Of a stretch of DNA of 40,810 nt, positions 7,402 to 15,233 are shown one piece after another. Below the pieces are notes generated by a model that had not been told where the DNA came from, did no database searches, and was given only the letters and a program-made list of their open reading frames with translations. Source of the DNA: a virus; IMG/VR virus record IMGVR_UViG_3300031952_000045, positions 1 through 40,810 of that record; one strand, written 5' to 3'. Both the position numbers and the translations under genes were made by a program. Each line of letters begins with the position of its first letter. Within the stretch, counting starts at the first letter, position 1.

Positions 7402-8405
7402 TATTTATCCTCCCTATATGCTCTTACTGCCTCCGAATAACTTACATTGTTTTCTTTTGCATAGTTGAGAGCAAATTTATGTATTTTATCATCTTCGTTT
7501 AAATTTTCAGGAATAACCGCCTGAGCCTGTTCTTGAAAATTCACGACCTTCGGTTGAATATCCAAAAATGATTTTAACAAATCAATTTCTTTTCCTTCAA
7601 CTTTTTTCTGTTCATTATTTTCTGTATAAGAATAAGACCTAATACTTTCAGAATCAGAACACAATGCAAAAAGTATAGATTTTTGAGATGGAAGTAGTTT
7701 TCCTTCTTCTATCTTTTTGTCTAACATGAAGTTAAGTTCCGAGTTATGTTTTAATTTTTTTTCTTCTTCTACGTTCAATAATAATTCTTTATTCTTATTT
7801 TCCAATTCAGCCATATATGCCCGATTGTCATTTAGGTCTTTTTCTAATTTAATTTTTTCTTTTTCCAGTAATTCTAATTTTTCTTGTAATTCGTCCATAT
7901 TATCCCCCTTTGGTATTGTAACAGATTGGCTCTGTTCGGTATATTCTAAATCAATTTGGTGGTTTTCGTAAACATTGGTAAGCATGTAATCCAAATCCAT
8001 ATCTGCCGGAAGCTCTGCTCCCAATAGCGCAACATGGTCGAGTACATTAAAATACTCTTTTGTATCAATGTTTAATTTTTTAAAAAATGCAGGCGATAAT
8101 CGCCCGTAGGCCTTTTTATTTATAAGTGTTTGTATTTTTTCCGGTACTTCCTTTAAATTTGCATACAAAGTGTCACCGTCTCTTTTTAATTCAGTAAGCC
8201 AACCTACTGCCGGCATACCAGAAAATTTTTCTGATTGTAGTTTATCGTGACCAAGTATAAGACGCGGTTTTACTTTTGCCCCAACGGCTTTAAACGTACT
8301 CACAACCGAATCTAAAAAATCAATTGTAATTTCGTCACCACCTTTCGCACTTCCCTTTCCTCTCCAACGTCCTGTGCTAAAAATAGGTACATTACTTATA
8401 TCCAT
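7401..8405 (-). CDS. Mu gpI-like head maturation protease and scaffold
   Basis: A 334-residue protein. The N-terminal 150 residues match the Mu I protease pattern (GRWRGKG start region, the LGHDK-like motif at about residues 52-57, and KAYGRLSPAFF). A Glu/Lys-rich coiled-coil scaffold-like region occupies about residues 160-230, followed by a C-terminal tail. The family makes protease and internal scaffold from one gene. ATG at 8405-8403 is chosen because a longer frame would read back into the stop region of the upstream gene without a ribosome site. Directly upstream of the capsid genes, as in Mu. Confidence 0.85.
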   Translation of the reverse strand: MDISNVPIFSTGRWRGKGSAKGGDEITIDFLDSVVSTFKAVGAKVKPRLILGHDKLQSEKFSGMPAVGWLTELKRDGDTLYANLKEVPEKIQTLINKKAYGRLSPAFFKKLNIDTKEYFNVLDHVALLGAELPADMDLDYMLTNVYENHQIDLEYTEQSQSVTIPKGDNMDELQEKLELLEKEKIKLEKDLNDNRAYMAELENKNKELLLNVEEEKKLKHNSELNFMLDKKIEEGKLLPSQKSILFALCSDSESIRSYSYTENNEQKKVEGKEIDLLKSFLDIQPKVVNFQEQAQAVIPENLNEDDKIHKFALNYAKENNVSYSEAVRAYREDK

Positions 8406-8406
8406 A

Positions 8407-8814
8407 TTATGCCCTCGTATATCCCTGACATACAAAATACATAGTACAAGAACCACCCGCCACAGCTGAAAGGGTTGTTGTCGCGGTAGTTGTTCCAGCT
8501 ATAGTTCCACACATAAGTCCTATAGGTGCAAAATTAAAACCTATACTATCGCTAGTGGCAGTTGCAATTATTCCTATTATATCACCACCTACGTGAATTT
8601 TAACATCCGCTGCCGCTGCTTTTTTTATTACACCCACATGTAAATTGGTAATATAATACTGATTATCGGTTGTGGCGGAACCGATTATTTTTAAAACCGC
8701 CGTGGTTGCACCACTTGATGCAGTCTGAAAATAATTCATTTTTTTGGGACTAAAATCTGTAGTCTTACTTTCAAGCGGAACAAAAAAACTCCCTATCGTG
8801 TTTGTTATTGCCAT
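8407..8814 (-). CDS. Decoration-like protein, paralogue 1
   Basis: A 135-residue protein rich in Ala, Thr, Gly and Ile. It aligns by eye with its neighbour at 8833-9222 over most of its length: FQTASSGATTAVLKI against YQGFNSGGTVGVMKI, and FNFAPIGL against YDFSPSGI, with a matching Gly/Ala-rich end. The pair therefore arose by tandem duplication. Beta-rich composition and placement between head genes suggest a virion surface or decoration protein. No family is recognised. Confidence 0.75.
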   Translation of the reverse strand: MAITNTIGSFFVPLESKTTDFSPKKMNYFQTASSGATTAVLKIIGSATTDNQYYITNLHVGVIKKAAAADVKIHVGGDIIGIIATATSDSIGFNFAPIGLMCGTIAGTTTATTTLSAVAGGSCTMYFVCQGYTRA

Positions 8815-8832
8815 CTAAAACCTCCTTTAAAT

Positions 8833-9222
8833 TTATATAAAATACCCCAACACATAGCATGACGCCTGACATGTTGCGCCAGCTATAACAAGTTCGACTG
8901 TATTTGTTGCTGCTGTTGTTGTTGCCCATTCTGCACTAACTATTCCAGATGGAGAAAAATCGTATTGCCATGAATTTATGGCTGTTCCCTGTAAAACTGC
9001 AATAGTATCTGTTTTTAATTTTATGGTTATAGTGCTCGCAGCGGTTGGATCGGATACATTCAAAAACATTTTAGTTAAACAAAACTTTCCAGACGTTGTT
9101 ATTGTTGGTAATATTTTCATAACGCCAACAGTACCACCCGAATTAAAACCCTGATAAAAAGTTCTCTCTGGACTATTTTGATATGGATAACGATATACGC
9201 CAGTTATTGTTGGAAATGCCAT
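8833..9222 (-). CDS. Decoration-like protein, paralogue 2
   Basis: A 129-residue paralogue of the preceding protein. It keeps the same order of blocks (N-terminal aromatic segment, SGGTVGVMKI, YDFSPSGI, C-terminal Ala/Cys-rich strand) but has diverged strongly. Divergent tandem copies of head surface proteins are common in phages and may give alternative capsid faces or host-facing variants; that is inference. Confidence 0.75.
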   Translation of the reverse strand: MAFPTITGVYRYPYQNSPERTFYQGFNSGGTVGVMKILPTITTSGKFCLTKMFLNVSDPTAASTITIKLKTDTIAVLQGTAINSWQYDFSPSGIVSAEWATTTAATNTVELVIAGATCQASCYVLGYFI

Positions 9223-9231
9223 ACTACCCCC

Positions 9232-9324
9232 TTAATCAAACCATTTTTTTATAAAATATTTATTTATTGCCCATATACATAAAGCCACAACACACAAACT
9301 TAAAACTATATATATTATACTCAT
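9232..9324 (-). CDS. 30-residue single-span membrane peptide
   Basis: A short frame encodes a 30-residue peptide with one hydrophobic span (residues about 3-22) and a Lys-rich C-terminal end. Its ATG overlaps the TGA of the upstream 112-residue gene as ATGA, so translational coupling is likely. The size and topology are those of small phage membrane peptides. A lysis or envelope role is possible, but nothing identifies it. Confidence 0.5.
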   Translation of the reverse strand: MSIIYIVLSLCVVALCIWAINKYFIKKWFD

Positions 9325-9659
9325 GCTTTTTTTTCCGTAAATATTATTTCAATTTTTTCATTGCTTTCTGACGATAACTCTATACTCTCCCTAGCCCTTC
9401 CGATAATCTGATCTAACATATATTTTATGTGATCGTAATTACCACTTTCATAAAAATTATAAAGTGATCTTATTATTCCCAATTCTAATAGGCTCATATT
9501 AGATTTATCTATATTATCGTTTTCCAATAATGTTAATTTCGAATATTTAGAAAAATTTTCAAACAACATTTCTTTTGTGGCTAATCTAACGGCTTTTATT
9601 TCAGGCTTGAGTGATGCCGCCCTATTTCCCTCTCTAAAATTTCCATCATTTATCGGCAT
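9321..9659 (-). CDS. Possible small terminase-like / DUF5681-like protein
   Basis: A 112-residue charged helical protein. Its N-terminal REGNRAASLKPEIKAVRLA segment and C-terminal IGRARESIELSSES segment resemble DUF5681-like phage proteins often annotated near terminase or as small terminase candidates. It sits between the portal gene and the decoration genes, not next to the large terminase. The family match is by eye; a generic head-assembly factor is the main alternative. Confidence 0.45.
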   Translation of the reverse strand: MPINDGNFREGNRAASLKPEIKAVRLATKEMLFENFSKYSKLTLLENDNIDKSNMSLLELGIIRSLYNFYESGNYDHIKYMLDQIIGRARESIELSSESNEKIEIIFTEKKA

Positions 9660-9668
9660 TTTCCGTTA

Positions 9669-11807
9669 TTACTCCGTTTCAATCAATTTTAAAAATCCGC
9701 CTTTTTCCTGTTCTGTATTCGGCATAGAATCAAACCCACTAAACTTTTCACTTCTAAATATAGGCATTAGCAACGATCTACATCTATAATGATTAGGTGG
9801 GTTATAGTATCTCATTTCACTTGGCTCAAAAATTTTCCCGTTTAATGATCTACATATAGGACTAGTCGCCTGATCCAATATAGCACTATATTCATAAGCG
9901 ATAATCTCGTCTGAAAGTTTTTCATATTGCTGTGCCCTTGCCTCGTTGAATGCTTTCGATATGTTTGTGCTTACTAAATTTTCAATTCTAGACAATACGT
10001 TCTCACCGGCAGAAATATTTAAGTCATATTTTTGTGAAATTTTGTCTATTTGTGACACAGTATCCCTGTAAGAATTACCCGCACGTATAGAATCAATAAG
10101 TATCCCCTTTATTTGTTTTAATAGTTCGTCATTTTCGGTTAACGATGTATACAATGCATTTTCATTTAGCCAAGATATGACATCCTCATCGTCCAATCCA
10201 ATTTGATAATTAACCGTAATTTTGGCAGAATTAAAAGAATCTTTTAAGCACTGTTTCCATAAGGCAGTCCTATTGGTAGTATACTTAAGGTCAAGTTTGT
10301 TTATTAAGTCCAACCTCTTGGATTCTATAATTTTTTTTGAGGATATTTCTTCTTTTATTGCATTTATGCACAATAAGTAAGATTCACTTATAGGCTTAAC
10401 ATGTTTTTTATCTAATTCATCAAGTTTTTTTCCAATTTCTTTTATGTTTTGTTTTTCGTATTGGATGTATTCCTGCAAATTAGAATAAGATTTTTTTTCT
10501 TCTTTTTTATTGGTATTTTCGTCATTCATTTTCTTCGTAATTAAATTTTCATTAGATGATTTGTCATTCATTTTGTCATTGACTTTGTCATTTTTGTTTA
10601 ATGTATCTTTAAAAGATTGTTTTTCTTCTTCTATTTTATTCCATTCCCCTTCTTCTATTTCGGGTGCATCGACATTCCTTAAAAACCAATTTGTAGTATC
10701 TAAATTTACAGGTATTTTCCCAGTTTTGACAGACTCTAACCATAATTTCAACATGGATTCTTTTTGATCATCATCCACGGGTGAAAAAGAAAACTCCGCC
10801 TCTTCTTTTATATAATTCCATTCCAATAATGGCTTTATTAAATCCTTATTAACAATTTTTTCTATAGACTGTCTGTCGTAATTGCGCATAGTATAGAATA
10901 TATCAAACTGTTCTTTTCCCAATGCAAAAGAACCGCCAGCCGTTTTTCCGCCACTGAATCCCATCAAGTCTGGTATAAGAAGTTTTCTGGCTATAATTGT
11001 GTTATATTTATCTATCGCACTTTCAAATTCTCCAGCCGAATTAGTACTCTGTAGCAACATGAGTTCAAAATCCGCCGGTATCGTAATTGCAGTTTTCGAC
11101 TGCAAATTTTTCATAACCTTTATGAAATCCTCTCGTTCTTTTGATCCGGCAGACCTTGGTATTTTTCCTACAGCCGTAGGACTTCCAAATCTCTCTAAAT
11201 ATATATTCCAAAATTTTATAATTGCATCCTTTGACCACCAAGCCCTATAAACACCCTTATTTAAATCACTTTGCCCATAAGGATTATCAAACTCCTTATT
11301 GTAGCTAAAAATTATAAAATTATTTAAATCTAATTGTTTGTTTCCGTTTGATAAATACTGTATTAATTTTATTATATTTCCAAAATCATCCAGTCTTATT
11401 TCAAATGTGTGCGGCGCTCGTGTGGCAAGTTTTTTATATATTATTTTTTTTCCAAAAGGCGTGTCCCTTAGTTCTGCAATTTTTTCGGTTACACTAAACC
11501 CATAATCATACGCCGAAAATATTTCATACAATTTTTTAATAAATATGTCATCCAAATTATTGAAAACATACGTAATAAAATCCACAACTTCTTGATTTTC
11601 GGACTTTATTGTCCATTTTGAATTTAATGTTATAATTTTTTTTAATGCCAAGCAAGACCATATCTGATCGTCTTCACGCATTTCGTCAAAAAGTGAATAA
11701 TCACCCCGTTTTTGATAAATTTCGGATGGGTTGTATGGCCTAAGTTGATACTTAGAATAATAACTAGAGTCGATTGAAGAAGATTCTATAAAATTTGGAT
11801 CAGTCAA
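9669..11807 (-). CDS. Mu gp29-like portal fused to a MuF head morphogenesis domain
   Basis: A 712-residue protein. The first 400 residues match DUF935 / Mu gp29 portals (for example the SVTEKI, PHTFEIRLDD and FALGKEQFDIFY segments). The linker is charged and low complexity (about 400-470). The last 200 residues carry a MuF domain ending in a Cys-containing block: SPICRSLNGKIFEP followed by NPPNHYRCRSLLMPIF. In Mu the portal and MuF are separate genes, so this is a natural fusion. The start is TTG at 11807-11805, with GGTGAG upstream; the nearby ATG is out of frame and stops after three codons. The portal is the DNA entry ring, and MuF is packaged into the head. Confidence 0.9.
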   Translation of the reverse strand: MTDPNFIESSSIDSSYYSKYQLRPYNPSEIYQKRGDYSLFDEMREDDQIWSCLALKKIITLNSKWTIKSENQEVVDFITYVFNNLDDIFIKKLYEIFSAYDYGFSVTEKIAELRDTPFGKKIIYKKLATRAPHTFEIRLDDFGNIIKLIQYLSNGNKQLDLNNFIIFSYNKEFDNPYGQSDLNKGVYRAWWSKDAIIKFWNIYLERFGSPTAVGKIPRSAGSKEREDFIKVMKNLQSKTAITIPADFELMLLQSTNSAGEFESAIDKYNTIIARKLLIPDLMGFSGGKTAGGSFALGKEQFDIFYTMRNYDRQSIEKIVNKDLIKPLLEWNYIKEEAEFSFSPVDDDQKESMLKLWLESVKTGKIPVNLDTTNWFLRNVDAPEIEEGEWNKIEEEKQSFKDTLNKNDKVNDKMNDKSSNENLITKKMNDENTNKKEEKKSYSNLQEYIQYEKQNIKEIGKKLDELDKKHVKPISESYLLCINAIKEEISSKKIIESKRLDLINKLDLKYTTNRTALWKQCLKDSFNSAKITVNYQIGLDDEDVISWLNENALYTSLTENDELLKQIKGILIDSIRAGNSYRDTVSQIDKISQKYDLNISAGENVLSRIENLVSTNISKAFNEARAQQYEKLSDEIIAYEYSAILDQATSPICRSLNGKIFEPSEMRYYNPPNHYRCRSLLMPIFRSEKFSGFDSMPNTEQEKGGFLKLIETE

Positions 11808-11834
11808 TCATATTTTCTCACCGTTTGGCTACTT

Positions 11835-12008
11835 TTAAGTTTTTTTGTTTTTAATTTCAGCGATTTGATAACTCAAAAAAAGTACACCGTATACACAAAA
11901 AATTTCATTTATTGGAATTTCTATTCCACTCATGGTGTAAAAACAAAAATAAAGTATAATACTACATATGGAAATTACAAATATTTGTTGTAAAAATGTT
12001 TTAATCAT
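11835..12008 (-). CDS. 57-residue protein with two membrane spans
   Basis: A short gene just downstream of the late promoter. Hydrophobic segments at about residues 7-24 and 35-50 are separated by a short Glu-containing turn, and the C-terminus is basic. AGGTAG lies close to the ATG. It is the first gene on the virion transcript, followed by the portal. Two-span topology with a basic tail fits a small holin-type protein, but topology alone does not prove it. Confidence 0.55.
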   Translation of the reverse strand: MIKTFLQQIFVISICSIILYFCFYTMSGIEIPINEIFCVYGVLFLSYQIAEIKNKKT

Positions 12009-12017
12009 ACTACCTAT

Positions 12018-12046
12018 AATATACTAAATTTTTAGCAATTTGTCAA
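12018..12046 (-). promoter_or_regulatory. Sigma-70-type promoter for the virion operon
   Basis: On the minus strand TTGACA (12046-12041), 17-base spacer, TATATT (12023-12018), with ATTTAG immediately before the -10. The first gene starts ten bases after the -10, so the leader is very short. The same ATTTAG-TATATTA block occurs at 21058-21085. Confidence 0.8.
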
Positions 12047-12047
12047 A

Positions 12048-12308
12048 TTATTTTTCAATATTTTCTTTTTTTTCTTGTTTATTTTTATTGTTCCAATTAT
12101 AAATACCAGCCCAAACCTGAACCAACGCCAAAACACCAAGCGTAAATGTATCAGAAAAATCAACTGGATTATTATTTATAAAATTATAAACAACAATTGT
12201 TAATTTCAAAATAAATGAAATTAAAACCATTATTAAAAATAATGTTATCCAAAAATAAACAGGTTGAAATTTATTTTCACCATAAAAAAAATCTTTAATT
12301 ATTTTCAC
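12048..12308 (-). CDS. Membrane protein, holin-like topology, GTG start
   Basis: An 86-residue protein with two hydrophobic segments (about residues 17-42 and 55-72) and a Lys/Glu-rich C-terminal tail. The start is GTG at 12308-12306, immediately following the TAA of the upstream gene. A few genes away lie an amidase and, further on, a transglycosylase. Holin is a reasonable call by topology and neighbourhood; a generic membrane accessory protein is the alternative. Confidence 0.55.
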   Translation of the reverse strand: MKIIKDFFYGENKFQPVYFWITLFLIMVLISFILKLTIVVYNFINNNPVDFSDTFTLGVLALVQVWAGIYNWNNKNKQEKKENIEK

Positions 12309-12461
12309 TTAATAACCTCGTATCTTTATATATAATTTATCCAACTCGGAAACCCAAATATCAACAATTTCATCGTTTATTATATCACTTGTCTCTATAT
12401 TAGATAATAAATTGTAACTTAAATCTAAAAATATCAATAATTCTTGTTTTTTTATTTTCAT
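12309..12461 (-). CDS. Small hypothetical protein
   Basis: A 50-residue helical, charged protein. Its ATG shares a base with the upstream TAA (TAATG), so it is translated by coupling. It is followed directly by the GTG-start membrane protein. No motif is recognised. Confidence 0.55.
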   Translation of the reverse strand: MKIKKQELLIFLDLSYNLLSNIETSDIINDEIVDIWVSELDKLYIKIRGY

Positions 12462-12664
12462 TAATCACACTCCCGTAATTTTCCATATAAACTTTCATAA
12501 TAAGAATCTCTTTCATTTTTAGAATCAAAATCAACTTCACAACTACCTTCATCCAATTTTAGAACACACGTATATGTATGTGGAATAAATTCATCATAAT
12601 TTATTTTATAAACACAAATTATTTTGTTTGTATTTATAATTCTATCTTTAATTTTTATAAACAT
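12461..12664 (-). CDS. Small hypothetical protein
   Basis: A 67-residue protein with alternating beta-type segments and a charged C-terminal half; start after a good AAAGGAG site. It overlaps both neighbours in the lysis-proximal run of short genes. The family is not recognised. Confidence 0.65.
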   Translation of the reverse strand: MFIKIKDRIINTNKIICVYKINYDEFIPHTYTCVLKLDEGSCEVDFDSKNERDSYYESLYGKLRECD

Positions 12665-12810
12665 TTTTTTGTTCTCCTTTTTAATATTTCAATAAATTTA
12701 TCAAAAAAATTCATTTTTTCCAAATAATCAATATAATCATATTTATACATTTTTTTTCTTAATTTATGTACACGTCTTTCAAAAAAATACAATCTTATTT
12801 TATTAAACAT
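12655..12810 (-). CDS. Small basic hypothetical protein
   Basis: A 51-residue protein rich in Lys, Arg, Phe and Tyr. Its ATG directly follows the TAA of the HNH gene, and its end overlaps the next start by ten bases. No homologue is recognised. The high Lys/Arg content suggests nucleic acid or membrane surface binding at most. Confidence 0.55.
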   Translation of the reverse strand: MFNKIRLYFFERRVHKLRKKMYKYDYIDYLEKMNFFDKFIEILKRRTKKCL

Positions 12811-13257
12811 TTACAAACCTCTTATATGATTTAAAACTAAATTATGTAATTTATTTTTAAAATATTCTATATTACTTTCATAAAATTCATTTGTTATTTT
12901 TACAAAACTAGATTTATTCCATCTAAAGTAAATTTCATCTAGTTGGTGTTCACTAAAAATAATAACATATTTCCTTCTATATATTTCAGAATCATTGCTG
13001 TGATGTTTAAAGTGGCACGATTTACACATGCATGTTGCATTTTTTTCATTCCACCTTGTATTAAGGCTGTTTCTTGAAAATAAATGACTACATTGCATAT
13101 CCCCATCATTGTCATATCCAATTTTTCCACATATAAAGCATGTATAATTATCCCTTTTTCTAATATATAAAGAAAATATCTCATCTAATTTTTTCTTTAA
13201 TAATTTTTTATTGTTTTTTTTCTTTTTTGGTTTTTTCTGTAAATCAATTTTCTGCAT
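12811..13257 (-). CDS. NinG/Rap-like HNH zinc protein
   Basis: A 148-residue protein with a basic N-terminus (Lys-rich, residues 7-25), then a zinc pair CFICG, a central CSHLFSR block with TRWNEKN, and the second pair CMCKSC followed by HFKHH. This order matches lambda NinG (Rap), a recombination endonuclease that cuts branched DNA, and related HNH enzymes. It lies in the lysis-packaging neighbourhood, 250 bases from the amidase gene. An HNH packaging nuclease is the alternative. Confidence 0.75.
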   Translation of the reverse strand: MQKIDLQKKPKKKKNNKKLLKKKLDEIFSLYIRKRDNYTCFICGKIGYDNDGDMQCSHLFSRNSLNTRWNEKNATCMCKSCHFKHHSNDSEIYRRKYVIIFSEHQLDEIYFRWNKSSFVKITNEFYESNIEYFKNKLHNLVLNHIRGL

Positions 13258-13477
13258 AATTTTTTAACTCAGATTTTATCATTTGAGAAATCATATCAAT
13301 ATATTTCTCGACACAATAATCATCCGACATGTGATCTGGCAGCACCAACGCTATAACCTGTCTTTCAACGTCGAATAATTTATAAACAACTGGGAAAATT
13401 TGAATATTATCTTTATTTTTCCAAATTTCTTTAAATTCATTATCGGTACTATTTAGATATTTTTTATCAACATCCAT
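13244..13477 (-). CDS. Small hypothetical protein (paralogue of 18507-18737)
   Basis: A 77-residue protein with the pattern FPVVYKLFDVERQVIALVLP at residues 28-47, which lines up with YPINSTFDNVKRTEIRVVLP in the 76-residue protein at 18507-18737 (each read here as a 20-residue block). The pairs also share an acidic spot after VLP and a hydrophobic C-terminal helix. They look like distant paralogues from the same genome. Function unknown. Confidence 0.6.
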   Translation of the reverse strand: MDVDKKYLNSTDNEFKEIWKNKDNIQIFPVVYKLFDVERQVIALVLPDHMSDDYCVEKYIDMISQMIKSELKNYAEN

Positions 13478-13482
13478 TTAAT

Positions 13483-14007
13483 TTACCTTATTTTTATTAA
13501 ACTCTCGTTTTTTATTTCAAATCCTATTGGTGTTATCGCGTTCCAATCAAAATTACCTGGGCACTGTTTATAAATACCAGTAAGTCTTTTTTGACATTGA
13601 CCGTGCCCCTCTATAATTTCTATGTAATAGTATTGTAATAAATAATCAATTAAAAAGTCTAAAGATTCATATTGTTTTGATGTAAATTCATCTAAATTTT
13701 TTGATGATGTATTTATCAATTCGATTCCTATTGTTTCTGAATCATGTTTTCCTGTTCCACTATGGTAAACCCACATCTCAGGACTTATAATTTCATAAAT
13801 TTTACCTTGACGATCTATGAGATAATGAAAAAGACCTATTCCCTGCTTATATCTCTCCTGTCTTTCACCCGTTAACATCCAATTAAACATACCTTCCGCG
13901 GTTGAACCACCGCCAGTACCATGTATAATTATTTCATATACATTATTGCCACGCAAGAATCCTTTTGTGAATTTTTCCCTAATTCTTAATTCTTTAATTA
14001 TTTCCAT
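13483..14007 (-). CDS. N-acetylmuramoyl-L-alanine amidase endolysin (amidase_2)
   Basis: A 174-residue enzyme with the zinc-site pattern of amidase_2 / T7 lysozyme-type proteins: His29 in IIIHGTGGG, His135 in EGHGQ, and the Cys149-Pro-Gly end. A Tyr-His pair (81-82) and GIELIN (94-99) match the family core. It cleaves the bond between muramic acid and the stem peptide during lysis. No signal peptide is present, so it needs a holin or other export. It lies next to the large terminase gene and a cluster of small proteins. Confidence 0.88.
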   Translation of the reverse strand: MEIIKELRIREKFTKGFLRGNNVYEIIIHGTGGGSTAEGMFNWMLTGERQERYKQGIGLFHYLIDRQGKIYEIISPEMWVYHSGTGKHDSETIGIELINTSSKNLDEFTSKQYESLDFLIDYLLQYYYIEIIEGHGQCQKRLTGIYKQCPGNFDWNAITPIGFEIKNESLIKIR

Positions 14008-14022
14008 ATAAAATTACCCCTT

Positions 14023-15231
14023 TCATAAAAATTTCCTCTCACCAATTTCTTCAAAATATTCACCATCGATATTCATTTTTCTACTACAAATAGCGTATTG
14101 CATAGCATCCATACAATCATCGTTTATTTTCAATGGTATTTCCTTTACGCTTCTTTTGTCCCACACATAAGAATCAAACTCCCTAAGCGTGTATGTGCAT
14201 TCCTTATTTACCTTTAAAATACCGCCACCAATTAAACCCTTAATAAACATTATTTGTGCAAATTTATCTTTTGTTATGGCAGAAACGGCATTCAATCCAT
14301 TTCTAACCAATTCTTCTATTATTTCTGGTCTGCTTGGATCACAGTAAATAATTTCTATATTCCATTGCATAACTTTTAACTTAACATTTTCTATAAGTTC
14401 TGTTATTGATAATTTATGTTTATATATTTCATCTAATATGTAATATTCTGGATCACGATATCCTACAACCACGAGCCCCATTGGGTGCGTAAAACCAAAA
14501 TCTAAACCAGCCCAAATCTCATTGTAATATTTTATTTCAAACATATTATCAACACGTTGCATCATAGGTAAATTATAAATTACACCTTCAAGTGCACCCC
14601 ACTTACCCATAACCATGCGTTCAAAATATTCTGGATTACGATCCGCAAAATTCTTTAAGTCTTCTAAATATTCCTTTGGTAAATAAGGGTTATCGAAACT
14701 AGTACTATAAACAACTCCAGAATTTACAATTGGATTTTCAATAAATTCCTTGTAAATCCAATGATTAAAATCTGCCGGATTTGTGCAAGCAAACATCTGT
14801 AATGGATAATTTCCTATTTGCCTTAATCTTGTTTTTAATGTTTTCCATGTATCGTAATTTATTCCAGTTAATTCATCAAGGGCAATAGCTCCAAAAGTAT
14901 AACCTCTTTTTGTACTCTCGTCTTCGGCAGTTCTAAAAATAACTTCCGAACCATTTTTAAACCAAAAATGTTGTTCTGTTTTATTATATTTTTCTATTAT
15001 ATCTACCGGACAAAAAGATATAAATTCCCTAAGTGTGGTATCCCTTAGAAGTGGATACGTTTGTGCCCCTACCAACATGAAAATTTTTGGATACGTTACC
15101 AAATATTTTATTGTTTTTAAAACCAATCCAATTGTTTTGGCTGATCCAACACCGCCAGAATTTAATAAATATTTTGATTTATTATTTATAAATTCTGTTT
15201 GCTTCGGTGTTAATTCAAAATTAAATTGCAT
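14023..15231 (-). CDS. Terminase large subunit
   Basis: A 402-residue packaging ATPase-nuclease. The Walker A-type SGGVGSAKT is at residues 25-33, the Walker B-like AIALDE follows near residue 130, and the coupling motif region has FACTNP. The nuclease half has LDFGFTH, a YCDPSRPE segment and a C-terminal DDCMDA block, giving the acidic metal site. ATG at 15231-15229 is chosen: it follows the upstream stop as TAAATATG, while a TTG 18 bases earlier overlaps the methyltransferase. No small terminase is adjacent; the protein at 9321-9659 is one candidate. Confidence 0.92.
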   Translation of the reverse strand: MQFNFELTPKQTEFINNKSKYLLNSGGVGSAKTIGLVLKTIKYLVTYPKIFMLVGAQTYPLLRDTTLREFISFCPVDIIEKYNKTEQHFWFKNGSEVIFRTAEDESTKRGYTFGAIALDELTGINYDTWKTLKTRLRQIGNYPLQMFACTNPADFNHWIYKEFIENPIVNSGVVYSTSFDNPYLPKEYLEDLKNFADRNPEYFERMVMGKWGALEGVIYNLPMMQRVDNMFEIKYYNEIWAGLDFGFTHPMGLVVVGYRDPEYYILDEIYKHKLSITELIENVKLKVMQWNIEIIYCDPSRPEIIEELVRNGLNAVSAITKDKFAQIMFIKGLIGGGILKVNKECTYTLREFDSYVWDKRSVKEIPLKINDDCMDAMQYAICSRKMNIDGEYFEEIGERKFL

Positions 15232-15233
15232 AT

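Noticed and set aside
7401-8456. Longer start for the protease/scaffold gene
   Set aside because: The extra 17 residues overlap the upstream gene and lack a ribosome site; the ATG at 8405 gives the expected family N-terminus.
12939-13184. Alternative 81-residue frame inside the HNH gene
   Set aside because: It is a shadow frame of the NinG-like gene, which has the zinc motifs in its own frame.
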